Of a DNA stretch of 64,000 bases, positions 33,896 to 45,209 are shown piece by piece. Made by a program: the position numbers and the translations under genes. The notes under the pieces are model-generated. The model worked only from the letters and a program-made list of their open reading frames with translations, was not told the DNA's origin and made no database searches. Source of the stretch: Tipula vernalis (Eukaryota; Arthropoda; Insecta; Diptera; Tipulidae); the NCBI GenBank assembly GCA_958295665.1, contig OY282560.1, positions 39,164,590 through 39,228,589 of the forward strand. The letters run 5' to 3'. Positions within the stretch are counted from its first letter, which is position 1; each line of letters starts with the position of its first letter.

Positions 33896-34904
33896 TTTTT
33901 GGCAAGTAAGCGTACTGCGCTATCTGACACTAACATAGGAAACTTATTATTGGTGAAATTAACCAAAGAATTTTAAGATACGGCATCATAAATTTCGTTG
34001 TTGAGTTTTACCTGCAATCATAGATGCATTGCTATATTTTCTTTACGGTGATTTACAATTGAATTAAAATATGATTCTGATTACAAAAATTAAGTGATAT
34101 TAATTGATTTTGGCTTGGAATATAATTAAAATGTTGTAAGTAATATATAACTTTTAGTTTCCAAATGCTCTGTTTAATTTTGAATTTTATTGTATCTGCT
34201 TATCAAAAAAATATGATTGGAAGGTCCAAATAAGCCATTATTAAAATATTTTAATGTTTTTATTTTAATTTAATGTAAAACAACTTTCTGAAACGGTTTT
34301 GAACCGGAACATAACCAGAACAAATCTTTTCTGCCTGAACCGGAATGAAAAAACGAAACGATAAAAATTTCAAAACCGAACCGGAGAGCGGAACGATATT
34401 GCTTTCACTGTGAAACTCTGATCCTAACTACCTCTTTACCTAGATTTCAGTCTATAGTATCTCATAACAGGTTTGCTTCAAATTGCCCGCAATTCAGGAG
34501 CACCAGGAAAATTTTGGGAAAATCGATTTACAATAATAGTGGAAACGATTTCTGAAATGTTCAGTCCTATCTACCTGTTACCCTAGATTTCGGAAAATCT
34601 GAGTGTATTTCCTTTTGGTAAGTCTACAGTAAGTAATAATAGGTTTCCACCAGAATGCGTTATTTACGCTAATACACTCGCAAATATTTAGGAATAGGAA
34701 AATTTTACGTATCTGCTCAAATTCGTAAAGATTTTCCTAAAATGGTCCTAACTTTCTATTAGGAATAATTTACCAAATACTTCACGTTGCAATACCCTTA
34801 CTGAGAGTACTTGCAAAGTTGAGCTTTAAATCGGAGTTGGGATCGAAAGCTCATTCATTAAATCTTAAATATGTATATAAAAATAATGTAAAAAATGTAT
34901 GCAT
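33896..34904. other. Post-hAT region with diverged ~170-bp duplication
   Basis: No gene. 34300-34421 could be the hAT 3' terminal region. From about 34430 to 34760 there are two diverged copies of a ~170-bp unit (compare 'tagatttcagtctatagtat' region at about 34441 with 34575-34640, both followed by 'aataggttt' or 'aacaggttt'). Confidence 0.4.
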
Positions 34905-36515
34905 CAGTTGAGAACGGCTGAATCGATTTGGCTCAATCTTCCTTTGTTGTGCTCGAAATTGCCAGGAGATGATACTTACGAAAGAAAATTTTTGGAGAAT
35001 CCACCGAAAAAGTCGGAAAATTCGGAAAATCGAAAAATGATGTTTTTGTAAGGGATTTCGCGCGTATCTGATCCAGATGGTCTTTTAGAAAAATTGAAAA
35101 AGAACTCGGAAAATTCCGGAAAAACTCGAAGAAAATTGAATTTTTTTTTCTACAATATAAAATTTTTGCATGTTTTGATGATTTTGGACGCTGTAAAGCG
35201 TAAAAGAAAATCGTGAAATAAATTGAGTTAACGAGACAAATAAGAGATGGCGCTGAGGTGTGATGATTTATGTCACAACCCTGTGGATGGCGTTGTACGT
35301 TGATTTAGGCGTTGTGCAATTTGACAAGTGTCCTTTTCGCACTGGCATTTTTGCATTTTCTTGCTGCTATTAAATTGGAAATTTTAGTATTAATTCACTT
35401 TTTTCTAATATTCGAATTGTGTGCAGTGCATCCACCAGTGATGCCATTATTACGATCATATGAAATTCGGTGTGATTTTTACGATTTCCATATTTTTTTC
35501 CAGATATTTAGTGGTGTGTGACAAGTGCGGTTCATTGTAATTTTTAGGAATTGATTTTTGTAAGAAACCGTAATTCACAAAGAATGCGCGGTGTCCGTGA
35601 GAATGAAACGTAAGAGCAACGCGCCAAATTAAATGAACAGAGACGTGTTCATATCGGATAAGTTCGTGCTGCACAGGAACTAGCTTAGGTTCGATAAAAC
35701 ATAACTCGGCGAAGAAGTGCGGTGAACGTCAACTTGAATCGTGCTGCTTTTAGCTATAACTCTACAATCGCCTACAAACCAATCAATACTTTAACATGAC
35801 ATCATTTGGAACCGATGTGATTCTTCGTCAACCCAGCTACAATCCCACCTATAAGGTAATGGACGTCACCACGTGTTTATCGTTTCGATAATGTTGGCAA
35901 ATTTATCATCAAAGCGGAGCGTTGATGCCACCAGCGAATAAACAACCCAAGTGCCTTCAAATTTATTTCGTTGGAAATTCCGAATTTGAATCAAGTTTTC
36001 GTCTTGCGCTTTTTAATGCGTCAAAACGGCAGATAATCGGAGAATTTGAATGTCTTTTGCATGAACATAATGCGCTGGTTCGTTTGCCTAAAACTGTTTT
36101 GGAGACAATGACTTCCAATGATCACAAAATAATCATCAGAACAGACAAAAGACCAAACGGAGGCCATATACGTCAGTATAATGCTCCCACTATCGACGAA
36201 GTCGCAGTTGTAATTATTGGCGAAAGATATTGTGAGCAAGCCGCGTGATGACGGACGAGTGCAACGCGTGTACGAAACACACCGATCATATGATGCACTT
36301 CAATATCCATTGATGTTTTGTCATGGAGAGAAAAAGGTCAGTTCCATTCTCCCAGCGACATACATATGTTGGCAGCCCACGGCATATGTATGAATATGTG
36401 TAGGATGATATGACGTATTACGGACGGCCAGATTTGTTCATCACTTTCACATGCAATCCGAAATGGCCTGAAATTACCGGTAATCTACCGCTAGGACAAA
36501 CTTTCAGCGAATGTC
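34905..36515 (+). mobile_element. Helitron fragment
   Basis: A Rep-domain pseudogene (35797-36515) is preceded by sequence with 'gagaacggctgaatcgattt' (about 34909), a motif commonly found in insect repeats and in my reading often near Helitron genes. Ends (5' TC and 3' hairpin-CTRR) could not be placed, so the outer borders are approximate. Confidence 0.55.
35797..36515 (+). pseudogene. Helitron Rep/helicase-like N-terminal region, internally deleted
   Basis: The 108-codon frame 35922-36248 encodes PPANKQPKCLQIYFVGNSEF, EHNALVRLPKTVLETM, HKIIIRTDKRPNGGHIRQYN and APTIDEVAVVIIGE, the conserved block upstream of the Helitron Rep motif. Then, in other frames, come VYETHRSYDALQYPLMF (about 36269-36320) and YYGRPDLFITFTCNPKWPEI (about 36418-36475). 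In intact Helitrons roughly 100 residues separate the last two blocks, so an internal deletion has occurred. The HUH catalytic motif and the helicase are absent. Upstream, an IYHQSGAL block is in another frame. The protein would start rolling-circle transposition; this copy cannot. Confidence 0.85.
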
Positions 36516-37157
36516 TACTCAACTCAATAGTCTATTGAGAATTGATTTGAGTTGTTTGATTTTTTCTCCTAACAAAATCAATTTTCGTGAAGGACAAAAG
36601 TATTTGCTCGGAACGAAGTAATTTGGGGCGGAATTAAAGAGGTCTTTACCGAAAAAATTGTGTAGAGGTTTAAAAGTTTTTTAAGAATAAATTAAGCAGT
36701 AAACAAACACTTTAAGAAATTCCTGTCAAGAATATAGCGTTTGTGCTAAATACGAATTTTACATCAAATTTTTGAATGATAAAAATGAAATACGCGTATC
36801 GAATAAATTAGCTTAAGTAACACTTTTTGTAATTCGGTTTCAGATTCCAGTATTGGTTTTAAATATACCTTTGGTACAAATGGTGTTGTCAAATTTAATA
36901 ACATTTCAATTACTTTAGATTTAAATTCCAAAACTTCAATTTTGTGTCATGTTTGACAATGTGAAAGCAAACAACTATTAAATTAGCTCAAGTAATATTT
37001 TAAGCGTGTGTCTTAATTTGAAGGAATTTGCAAGAAGTAATGTAACTAGTACTTGATTATATCGTTACTAACTTCATGTCAAAGCATCATGACATATTTT
37101 TAGTTTTCAGTTTGTGTTATTTTGCCGAAGTGTCAAAGACTGCCGACTTTTTTATTA
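36516..37157. other. AT-rich spacer
   Basis: No coding support. A phrase near 36832 ('attcggtttcagattccag') resembles 37772 ('atttcggtttcagaatgtag'), hinting at a diverged local repeat. Confidence 0.4.
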
Positions 37158-37430
37158 TGTCTAATTTTCTGCCAATAAAACGCATTTTGTCGGTAGCTTT
37201 GCTTTTTGTTTCCATTTGAAGAAAAGTGCTACTAAAAATCTAAGAATGCTAGAAGCTTTTCTTTTCGGAAGATAAGGTACTTCGAGTTCAGCCGAAAACT
37301 TTAAAGATGAGGAAATTTAAGCTTTCCTCGATAAAGACCTGAATCAAACAGAAGAAGAACTTGAATAATTATTACATGTTTATCGATCAATGATTTACAT
37401 ACGTTTAAATGCCATTGACAGTGCGTACAT
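37158..37430 (+). pseudogene. Mariner transposase N-terminal remnant
   Basis: The frame starting MSNFLPIKRILSVALLFV (37158) followed, after a stop and frame change, by KKSATKNLRMLEA resembles the N-terminal helix-turn-helix of mariner transposases (LxxFxxKKSAxEAHRML). After a deletion, ENFKDEEIXAFLDKDLNQTE (about 37290-37345) and a decayed IYIRLNAI resemble the second helix-turn-helix (ED.EL..LLDED..QTQ.ELA...VS...ISxRLK). The catalytic domain is missing, and the MITE at 37421 truncates the fragment. Confidence 0.7.
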
Positions 37431-37598
37431 GATCCAATTCTGGTGAAAAAATGTACACCACGAAGTTAGCTATATGAGTTGAATTATATCCAACTAGAAT
37501 AAAAAGTTCACCAGGGTAACCAATTTTAACAAAAAATTTTACTATTTTGCTAACTTCGTGGTGTAAATTTTTTCACCAGAATTGGATCATGTACGCAC
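37421..37598. mobile_element. MITE with 50-bp near-perfect inverted repeats
   Basis: The arms 37421-37470 (GTGCGTACATGATCCAATTC...) and 37549-37598 are inverted copies differing at a single base (TGTACACC against TTTACACC). Total length is 178 bp with a 78-bp centre. No obvious flanking target duplication was seen; alternatively the true end is the internal TA in 'gtgcgTAcatg', which would suit a Tc1/mariner-type TA insertion. It sits at the end of the mariner remnant. Confidence 0.8.
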
Positions 37599-38050
37599 CT
37601 TGAAAGCAAGGCAATTGCGTACCTTACTAGGATATCCTGTTGCCCTGTATTACGGGCTGTTTTGACTAAATCATCACAGCGGAACGCTACCACCAACAAT
37701 TGATGTAATTGAGTCGCGTATTGAAGAAAAAACGTGAATTTAGTCAGTACGAAACGTTGTTGTTGTCAAAATTTCGGTTTCAGAATGTAGCATTTGTTTT
37801 AATTATACGTTGTGCGTTAAATTTTTCAAATACCCAGTATGAAACGTTGTTGTTGTCAAATTTATTAAAATGTCAGCCACAAGAGGTTTTAAAGGTTCAG
37901 TTTGAACTGTGTGCTATATTTGGTCTAAAAGGCTTTAAGAGCTTTCAGAACGAGCTTTTTATAAATCTGGAGCTGGAACACAAGAGTATGAATATAGAAG
38001 CGAATCATTTGGTGGAATTTCCGGACCTTGGAATGATAACCTTTTTCTAA
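37599..38050 (+). other. Open frame with internal duplication, unknown
   Basis: A 113-codon frame (37709-38050) contains two copies of QYETLLLS (about 37739 and 37838) because the DNA phrase 'aaacgttgttgttgtcaaa' is duplicated about 98 bp apart. I recognise no family. It may be a fragment of a repeat and not a gene. Confidence 0.25.
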
Positions 38051-38195
38051 GAACACTAAAGCAAATGATTACCAATAATTCCAGTTGACATACCAGCCAC
38101 AGATTTTTTTTGTGATGAACTTTAATTTTACTGTTTACGGTTCAAACATTGTCTCTTTATTACACAAATATTAAATTTTCCAAACGAAAAATTCA

Positions 38196-38594
38196 TTGCA
38201 ATTCCCATATCGGCCAAACAAAATGTTTGTTTACCAACTTTGGTTATTATTGTTCTGCTATACTGCGGTTTGTGTCTGTAAGACAAATCCCCATATGAGT
38301 ATGTTAGAAATAAAATTATTTACAAAAAAAATAAAAATTCTTACGAAACTTTGCGAATTGTATGGGTTTGCCTTGCTACAATTTTGTGTACATACATTTT
38401 ATAAATCGAAACTGTTCAATGGTTTTATAATTGGTCTCCAGGGTGAACAAGGTTTTGTTGTGTTGTTGAAATGGTTATCTAAGGTCATATTAAACTGCAG
38501 AAAAACAAAAAATTATAAAATTTTCAACTTAAAGTTAAACAACTTATACCTATCTACTCGTATACAGTCTTTGAACATCTCCTATTTGAGATGA
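38196..38594 (+). CDS. Hypothetical 132-residue open frame, doubtful
   Basis: The longest frame not explained by an element or a simple repeat. The start has a hydrophobic stretch, VYQLWLLLFCYTAVCVC (about residues 12-28), that could be a signal peptide or membrane segment. The rest is K/N/L-rich with no motif I recognise, in an AT-rich setting where chance frames of this size are possible. There is no splice-site or promoter support. Confidence 0.15.
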   Translation: MQFPYRPNKMFVYQLWLLLFCYTAVCVCKTNPHMSMLEIKLFTKKIKILTKLCELYGFALLQFCVHTFYKSKLFNGFIIGLQGEQGFVVLLKWLSKVILNCRKTKNYKIFNLKLNNLYLSTRIQSLNISYLR

Positions 38595-40069
38595 CACACA
38601 GGAAAATTTTGTTATTTGAATAAATGTTCGGGTAATTGAAAATCATTTAACATTTTAATTAAATTCAATAGAAAATTATGTATGTACGTATATTTATGTT
38701 TACGTAAAATAAGAATCTTTAGAAAATAAAATGAAAAATAGAAAATGTTTTTGTTGGCAGAAAATATAAAAAGCTGAAAATTTAATTAAATCATTTTGTT
38801 GCCGTATACATACATTATCACGTATATAATAGAATGTTAACTAATGATACCTTACAAAATTACTTTAGTTAGGTAAAAATTGGATTTATATACATATTTT
38901 GGAAAATTGTCGTTAGTATTACAATATTCATCAACAATTTAATGTTACACAAATACAGTGTTTTGGTGTTACTTGGGTTAGGATTTGTCGTCATAAACAA
39001 GTTAATTGGTTGTTTCAATTGATTACACCTTAGTGTTGCGTGTCACCACAACTAAAGTTATTAATGATTTTTTATATGTTTTGTGGAGACCTAGAATTTT
39101 ATTTAGCTAGATGTAGAAACAAAACGAATTTTTTTTTTTTAACATTTTATATGAACTATCGTTACCAAAATTAAAACTTGTTAATAGCTATTTCAATTCA
39201 TTTAACTTTAATTGAAACAGAACATTTACCATGCTCCTTCTCCCAGGAAAAGCTTTTAATAAATACTTACCGTTTTTACTGAAATTAGTCTGTGGGTTGG
39301 TTTTCATCTTACCTAGAAGTACAAATTTAAAAAAAACTGCAATTAGTATTCTGCATATTAGCTAAATTTAGTTGAAATATTTTGCAATGAGCTCGAAAAC
39401 TATTAATGATACTGGTTTGGCACAACCTTACGATATAAAAATTTAGAAATTTCTTGTATTCAAAACATGCACGAAATCACTAGAATCAGCAAACGTCTAA
39501 TCTGAAGAATACTGAAATGCTTTTTGTGAAAAACAGAAAACTTTTGGTCAGCTTTTTGGCAAATCAAACATTACAGGCATTGTGAATAAAATAGGAAAGC
39601 AAAACTATAGTTGGCCTAGTCATACACTTAGAAGCGGGAATGATGGAAGGAACATTGGGTGGATAGGGTATGAAATATTAGGGTGGAAATAAAAACCGAG
39701 TTAAACGACCTAACGAAAACCTTTGCAATATTTCGTGTCATAACAATATTAGAGGCCAGGTATTTTACATACCAGCAAATGCACCTCATTTACCTACACA
39801 CAATGAGAGAGGCAAAAAGGCAGGCTAGCACAACAATAGAAAAAGGTTTAGACTGTTTCAAACTGCAATATGACAGTATCTAACGAATTCTAATGAATGG
39901 CTGGAGAAATTTTTTTGATACAAGCAGATGGAGAAATAACCTAGACTACAAAAAGTTCAACGATCAATTAAATGCTAGTAAAAGGGAGGCTTGGTTGCGG
40001 ACAATTTTACCAATACGCTCAACAGGCAGACCTCATAATTGCAGATAATAGAAAACCACTTCAAACGTA
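38595..40069. other. AT-rich region; weak coding-like part at its end
   Basis: No gene to about 39600. From about 39620 to 40060 composition is more balanced and short pieces such as RRNNLDYKKFNDQLNASKRE-like translations appear, but I could not assign a family. Confidence 0.35.
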
Positions 40070-40566
40070 CATACCATCGTCCCATCATATAATCATACCA
40101 ACATACCATCATACTACCATACCATCGTACCATCATACCGTCCCTATAGTCATACCATCATACCATCGAACCACCATACCAACATACCATATAATCATAC
40201 CATAATACTATCAGGCTATGATACCATCAAACCATCAAACCGTCATTACATTAGGCCGTCATATCATCATTCTCTCATACCATCATTCTACAATAAATAT
40301 CGTCATATCATCGTACGTTGTATCATATATACAATCATACGATCATACCCACATACAATAATATGCATCCATCATACGACTATATCATCATAACATCACA
40401 CAATCATACTATCATACATACCATCTTATCGCGAAACCGTCATACAATCATACTGTCATACCATCATACTATTATACCATCGTACGAGCGTATATCATCA
40501 TCCCATCATACGATCTTACCATCATACCATCATATTAACATACCATCATACAGGTTTTACACTTAA
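40070..40566. repeat. CATACCATCAT-type minisatellite
   Basis: An irregular array of 'accatcat' and 'ataccatc' units about 500 bp long with many substitutions. Translated, it gives histidine/isoleucine/proline/serine/tyrosine repeats, which is a by-product of the unit. It is the module that corresponds, in inverse orientation, to 3715-3772. Confidence 0.85.
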
Positions 40567-40569
40567 AAT

Positions 40570-41665
40570 TGATCCTTTCACACTTCAAACTGAACTTTTT
40601 ATATTTCAAATTGAACCATTAACAAATTTTTTGAATGGCCAATTAGGATGGTGATAGGCTATTCCTTAACCAATTATGATAAAAATTGACATGTGCGTTG
40701 GAAATGGGATTTTAAAATGATTTTTGAATAAAGTTCAGTAATATGGTCAATAAGAATATAACTTAGCCATTAACCGATTATGATGAATTTTGACGTTTCC
40801 AACGAATAGAAGAAATGTCTGTGGGAGAGATATGCCATATGGCTTCTATAATGTTGTCTATTTAGGTTTCTGTGAATCATGCAGTTGTTAAGGTTTCTTT
40901 AGGAAAGCCTAAACATACTATTTCAATTGCTAAACGATCATGATTATCTTCGTAAAAATGTTCAAATTCCATTACAAACTTTTCTTGCAAATCCTTCGCA
41001 TTAAAATTTGGGTCATGTTATCTGAGTATTTGCTGTCAGAGCGGTAAGTTTAGCATTGTTTAGAAAATTATAGTGTTTAGCGGAAAATAATAACAGTAGT
41101 GCATAGTTTCGGAATTAGAAATATTATTTTAAATACTCATTCCCAATCTCGAATTTCATTATAATCGGTTAAGTAATAGCAAAGTTCAGTCTTACTCGGC
41201 CATATTCTAGAACTTTACCTAAAAAATCATTTTAAAATCCCATTACCATCGCACATGTAAAATTCCACAAAAATCCGTTAAAAAAGGGACCAGTTTATCC
41301 TAACTGGACATATTCCATAATTTAATCTAAAACAATTTTAGAATCCCAATACATATTAGTCTACCTATCATAATAGGTTAATAAATAGCCATGTTCTATC
41401 ATACATGGTTATATTCCAGAACTTCATCCAAAAGTAATTTTAGAATCCCATTTCCATCGCACATGTCGAATTTCATAATAATTAGTTGAGAAATAGGCAA
41501 GTTCCATCATAACTAGCCATATTCCAAAATTTCATCCAAAACTCATTTCCATCGCGGAAGTCAAATTTCACTAAAATCAGTTAAGAAAAAAATAACTTCC
41601 ATCCTAATTAGCCATTCATTTAATTTGCTAAATGTTTAATTTAAAATGTAAAATGTTCAATTTGA
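40570..41665. repeat. Palindromic ~120-bp-unit element
   Basis: The left arm (about 40585-40800) carries the unit in plus orientation ('ggctattccttaaccaatta' and following). The right arm (about 41150-41650) carries several units in minus orientation ('cattttaaaatcccatt' and 'ccatattctagaacttt'). Outer parts also pair: 'caaattgaaccattaac' on the left and 'caaattgaacattttac' reverse-complemented on the right. The unit is the same as in the pogo-like element at 2344-3484, but it lies at a different place within the composite repeat. Exact termini and target duplication could not be resolved. Confidence 0.7.
40877..41030 (-). pseudogene. Coding-like fragment in the palindrome spacer
   Basis: The minus strand of the spacer between the two palindrome arms gives a frame of about 50 codons ending in TGA at 40877. 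It includes AKDLQEKFVMEFEHFY and RLAIEIVCLGFPKETLTTA. Amino-acid composition looks like real protein and unlike the surrounding repeats. No start codon is convincing and I do not recognise the family; it may be a captured exon or the relic of the element's own protein. Confidence 0.3.
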
Positions 41666-42375
41666 GGTTTGAGATGTTAACAGGGACCTTTCTTAAGTAT
41701 TAAGGAATATTTGTGTAAGGTTTGGTTCAAATCGGTGAAGTCGTGTGGATTTGCTTAAATATCATACACATCTGCTGTACATACATACAAACACTCACTT
41801 TATTTTATAGATTGCTCAACTGCTCATTAAACACTGGTCCAACACCTTCTCAACCCCAATTCAACCCGCAACCGGCTCCCAACTCAACCCTCAACTCAAC
41901 CGCAAACTCTCTTTCAATTCAATTCTCAAACTAGCATATATAAAAAATTTGTCAACTGTGAACTATATCTTAACCCAACCCCAACTCAACTCCAACTCAA
42001 CTTGAACTCAACCCGCAAATTGACCCCTAACTTAACCAATACCCAACTCAATATTCAAACCAGCGTATATAAAAATTGGTAAATATTTCTATAACCAGGT
42101 ATTTTGGGTCAATTCGTATGGCAGGTACCCGACTCTCTTGACGCAAAGGTTCCAAAAGCTTTTTAAATCTCGGCCTTGCCCATAGAAACAGATTGGCAAA
42201 AAAAAATTCTAAATTGAACCGTTCTCGAGATACCATGGCTACAGACATACATACATCTAGACATCTAAACATCCCGACATCCAGACATCCAGACGGACAT
42301 TTTTTTTTTTTTTTTTTTGCTTTTTTAGACTCAGGGACTTTTAACTCTTTGGACTTTGGTCTCTTTGGACCGAAG
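41666..42375 (-). repeat. Composite repeat, minus-oriented copy
   Basis: The reverse complement shows the modules of the 1.7-4.1 kb copy: a 'gtccctgagtctaaaaaagc' edge with poly-A (about 42345), GTCTGGATGTCTG microsatellite (about 42250-42300), 'ccatggtatctcgagaacgg', 'gccaatctgtttctatgggc', the GTTGAG array (about 42060-41818), 'gcagttgagcaatctataaa' and 'aagtgagtgtttgtatg'. It continues into the palindrome and the CATACCAT array. It lacks the pogo-like insertion and so serves as the empty site for it. Confidence 0.75.
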
Positions 42376-42384
42376 TAATAGATA

Positions 42385-43085
42385 TTTTGGTAAAATTAGA
42401 TGGTGCATTAGGGACTGATTATGTCCAAGAATAGATTTGGCGAAACCTGAGACATGATCATAACGATTAAGATTGTAAAAGTATCTGATAGCATTATTAA
42501 ATGAAACTTGCAAAGTATGCTTAATCGCGGTATCGCAGTATCAATAAATTACTTCGCAATGATTTATATGGGGAATAATAAGAGATTTAACTACACAGAT
42601 TCCCAATTCAGTGGAGCATATGTATATCCTTATCGAGTTTTTAACTCTACAGAATTGAATTATTTTGTCAGCATACTTTAGATAAATGATTATTCCTGGA
42701 CCGAATTGTTAATCCTAAATTATTAACGCTTGCTGAAAAAAGAATTGGGGTATGAACAATGTAAACCGTAGGTTGGTTTGAGATGTTGTGTTTTAATAAA
42801 ATTACTGCTTTACACTTAGATATATTTAAGCAAATGCCATTTTTGGCAGACCAACCAAAATTGGTTCAATATGGTTGATTTCCCCACTAATAAAAATCTG
42901 GCAATCATCAGCATAAAAATGAAATTTACAAAATTTTATATTATTCGCCAGGTCATTGTAGTCAGACAGTGAGCCATTAAATTTTACTCGTTGTATTCTT
43001 CCTAACAAAAATGATGTCATAAGTCTTAACACGATGGTAAAACGCAACCAAAACATGGTTGAGGAAGTCGGCTTAGCAGACTTTA
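42385..43085 (-). pseudogene. LINE reverse transcriptase C-terminal half, minus strand
   Basis: The minus strand gives FLLGRIQRVKFNGSLSDYND (upstream palm), then directly NNIKFCKFHFYADDCQIFIS with the catalytic YADD box; the PQG loop that should lie between is deleted. In other frames follow a thumb NLGLTIRSRNNHLSKV-like block (about 42700) and SFNNAIRYFYNLNRYDHVSG (about 42490-42430). The last is a C-terminal block typical of CR1/Jockey-like LINEs. Stops and frameshifts occur throughout. It ends where the composite repeat begins. Confidence 0.8.
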
Positions 43086-43269
43086 ATTTATAACTAAAAA
43101 GTCTTGAAGTCCGATTTTTCTATAGTGAATCTGAAATTAAATAAAATTTTTAGATTTTATAAACGTTTGAAGAATTTATTGTGCATAATATTAAAATTTC
43201 AGAATAGCTATTCTTTTGATGGTTCTAAGGTGGTACACTCAAATTGCGTAATTAAATTTTGAAGCTTGA

Positions 43270-45180
43270 AAGTCAAAATAAAGTCTAGGATAATAAAACA
43301 TCAAAATGTGACAAGCTTGATGATTTTGAGGCCTCAATTCTAAGTAATACCAATGTCATCATTGAATTAAAAGAGGATAATGCCGCTGTTCGAAAGGAGT
43401 TATTGTCTGTTTCTAATAAATGCAGTTTTCTGGAGCGATGTTTAAATTCAAATAAATCAATTATATTCGATATGGCATCTAGCAATTTATTTGATTTTTT
43501 ACAAATTATATGTCAATCAATATTGTTGTTGAATGGAATAATCAAGTTCAAAAGCAATAATTTAGAGCGTTAGCAACCCACAACAAAAATTTATTAAAAT
43601 CATTTAAAATCAATGATCATAACTCCAATATTATAATAACCGATTATCTGAAACTATTGAAATTGAGATTTATAACTATAAGCTTAATGCTTTGGAGTGT
43701 GGCTTCGATTTAATATATTTAACAGAAACTTGTTTCAATGCTTCCATAAACAATAATGAATTTATTGACGATCGGTATATATATCCGGAGAAATAGAAAT
43801 ATTGATATTACTGATAAGGCCGATGGTGGTGGTGTGGCTATTCTATATTTTTGAAAATATTTGGATCCGTCTGAAAACCGAAGATATAGGTATTAAATAT
43901 ATGTTTGGTATCGAATTCGAATTCTACAACGAACAATTTTGTAATCAGCTTTCCAACATGATGTTTGTTTCTCCTCAGGACTCTCAATTTATTATATTAG
44001 GTGACTTCAACCCGCCTAGTATCCCTTGGAAGGTAAATTCTAATAATGTTTCACCAAAATTTTCATTTGGACAAAGTGCGAATCTCTTGTTGGAGACAGT
44101 AATGCTCACAGGGTTATAAGTCAGCCTAATCTTATCAAAAATGCAAGTGATAGAATTCTTGATCTTGTGCTTTCTAATCTTGGCTGTAAGCCTATATTAA
44201 AGTAAACCCTAGGTAACTATCCATTGTCTAAAATAAATAGTTTCCATCCTCCGCTACATATTACAGTTGCACATAAATTGTAAAGCTATTTACCGTACCA
44301 ACAATTAATTGTGCCCAATCTAAGAAAAATTGACTACACTGTAATCAGAAGGGAGCTCTTGACAATTAATTGAAATAACGTTTTTTTAAATTGTAGGGTT
44401 GATAAGGCAGTTGATAAATTTTACGCCTAACAATTGTGCTACAGCTTATTCTAAATTTTCTTCGTGGTATTCTTGTAAACTGACCAAATTGATTTATTTA
44501 AAGAGTAAATATCATAATTATTGTCGATTTTATCTTTGAGTATGATGTTTTTAGAGTTTTATCGTCAATTGATAATACAATGGGTGCCGGCTCTGATAAC
44601 TTAACGAACTATTTCATTTTCCAGTTGACGACACAATTTATGAGAGAGTTAACCTACATATTTAACTTATCGTTAAATAAGGGTATATTTCCTTCGTATT
44701 GGCAGAAAGCTTATTTAGTACCAGTTTTCAAAAAGAATGATGCGTCGAATATACAGAATTATCGTCCTATTTCTATTTTAAATATTTTTAGCAAAATCTA
44801 TAAAATCATTTGCAACGTGGTGAAAAGCCCCCTCTGAGCATGGGTTTTTTTCCGAAACGTTCTACCACAACAAACTTGATGGACTTTTGAAGTTTTGTTT
44901 TTAATCATATTGATAGAGGTGATTTAATTTACAGCTTTCTGCACAAATTCTTATTTGGTTAAAATCATATCTGTCAACGTGATTTCAACAGGTGAAATTT
45001 AACGAATTTTTGCCTAAAACCATTGTAGCTAAGTCTGGTGTGCCTCATGGTTCTACTCTGGGCCCACTTTTTGTTTCTTATATTTGTTAATGACTTTCCA
45101 AACAATATATACAGAGACCTTCCGAACAATATATACGAGTACTTCCAATTTGAAAATATATACATAGACAATGGTTACAT
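43270..45180 (+). pseudogene. LINE with ORF1 tail and ORF2, broken
   Basis: A coiled-coil-like segment (LKEDNAAVRKELLSVSNKCS, about 43350-43420) resembles the end of a LINE ORF1. ORF2 follows: ALECGFDLIYLTETCFNAS (about 43690-43745, with the endonuclease glutamate), FIILGDFNPPSIPW (about 43988-44030, catalytic D/N) and ASDRILDLVLSNLG in another frame. It continues with YWQKAYLVPVFKKNDASNIQ followed by NYRPISILNIFSK (about 44698-44795) and SGVPHGSTLGPLFVS (about 45035-45080, PQG loop as PHG). Several segments between these are deleted, including the catalytic aspartate blocks. It lies head to head with the minus-strand LINE fragment at 42385-43085. Confidence 0.85.
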
Positions 45181-45209
45181 TTAAAATTTACCCTTTTCCA
45201 CAATGGTGG

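Noticed and set aside
40070..40566. H/I/P/S/Y-rich open frames as possible low-complexity proteins
   Set aside because: They follow from the CATACCATCAT minisatellite and have no flanking coding sequence.
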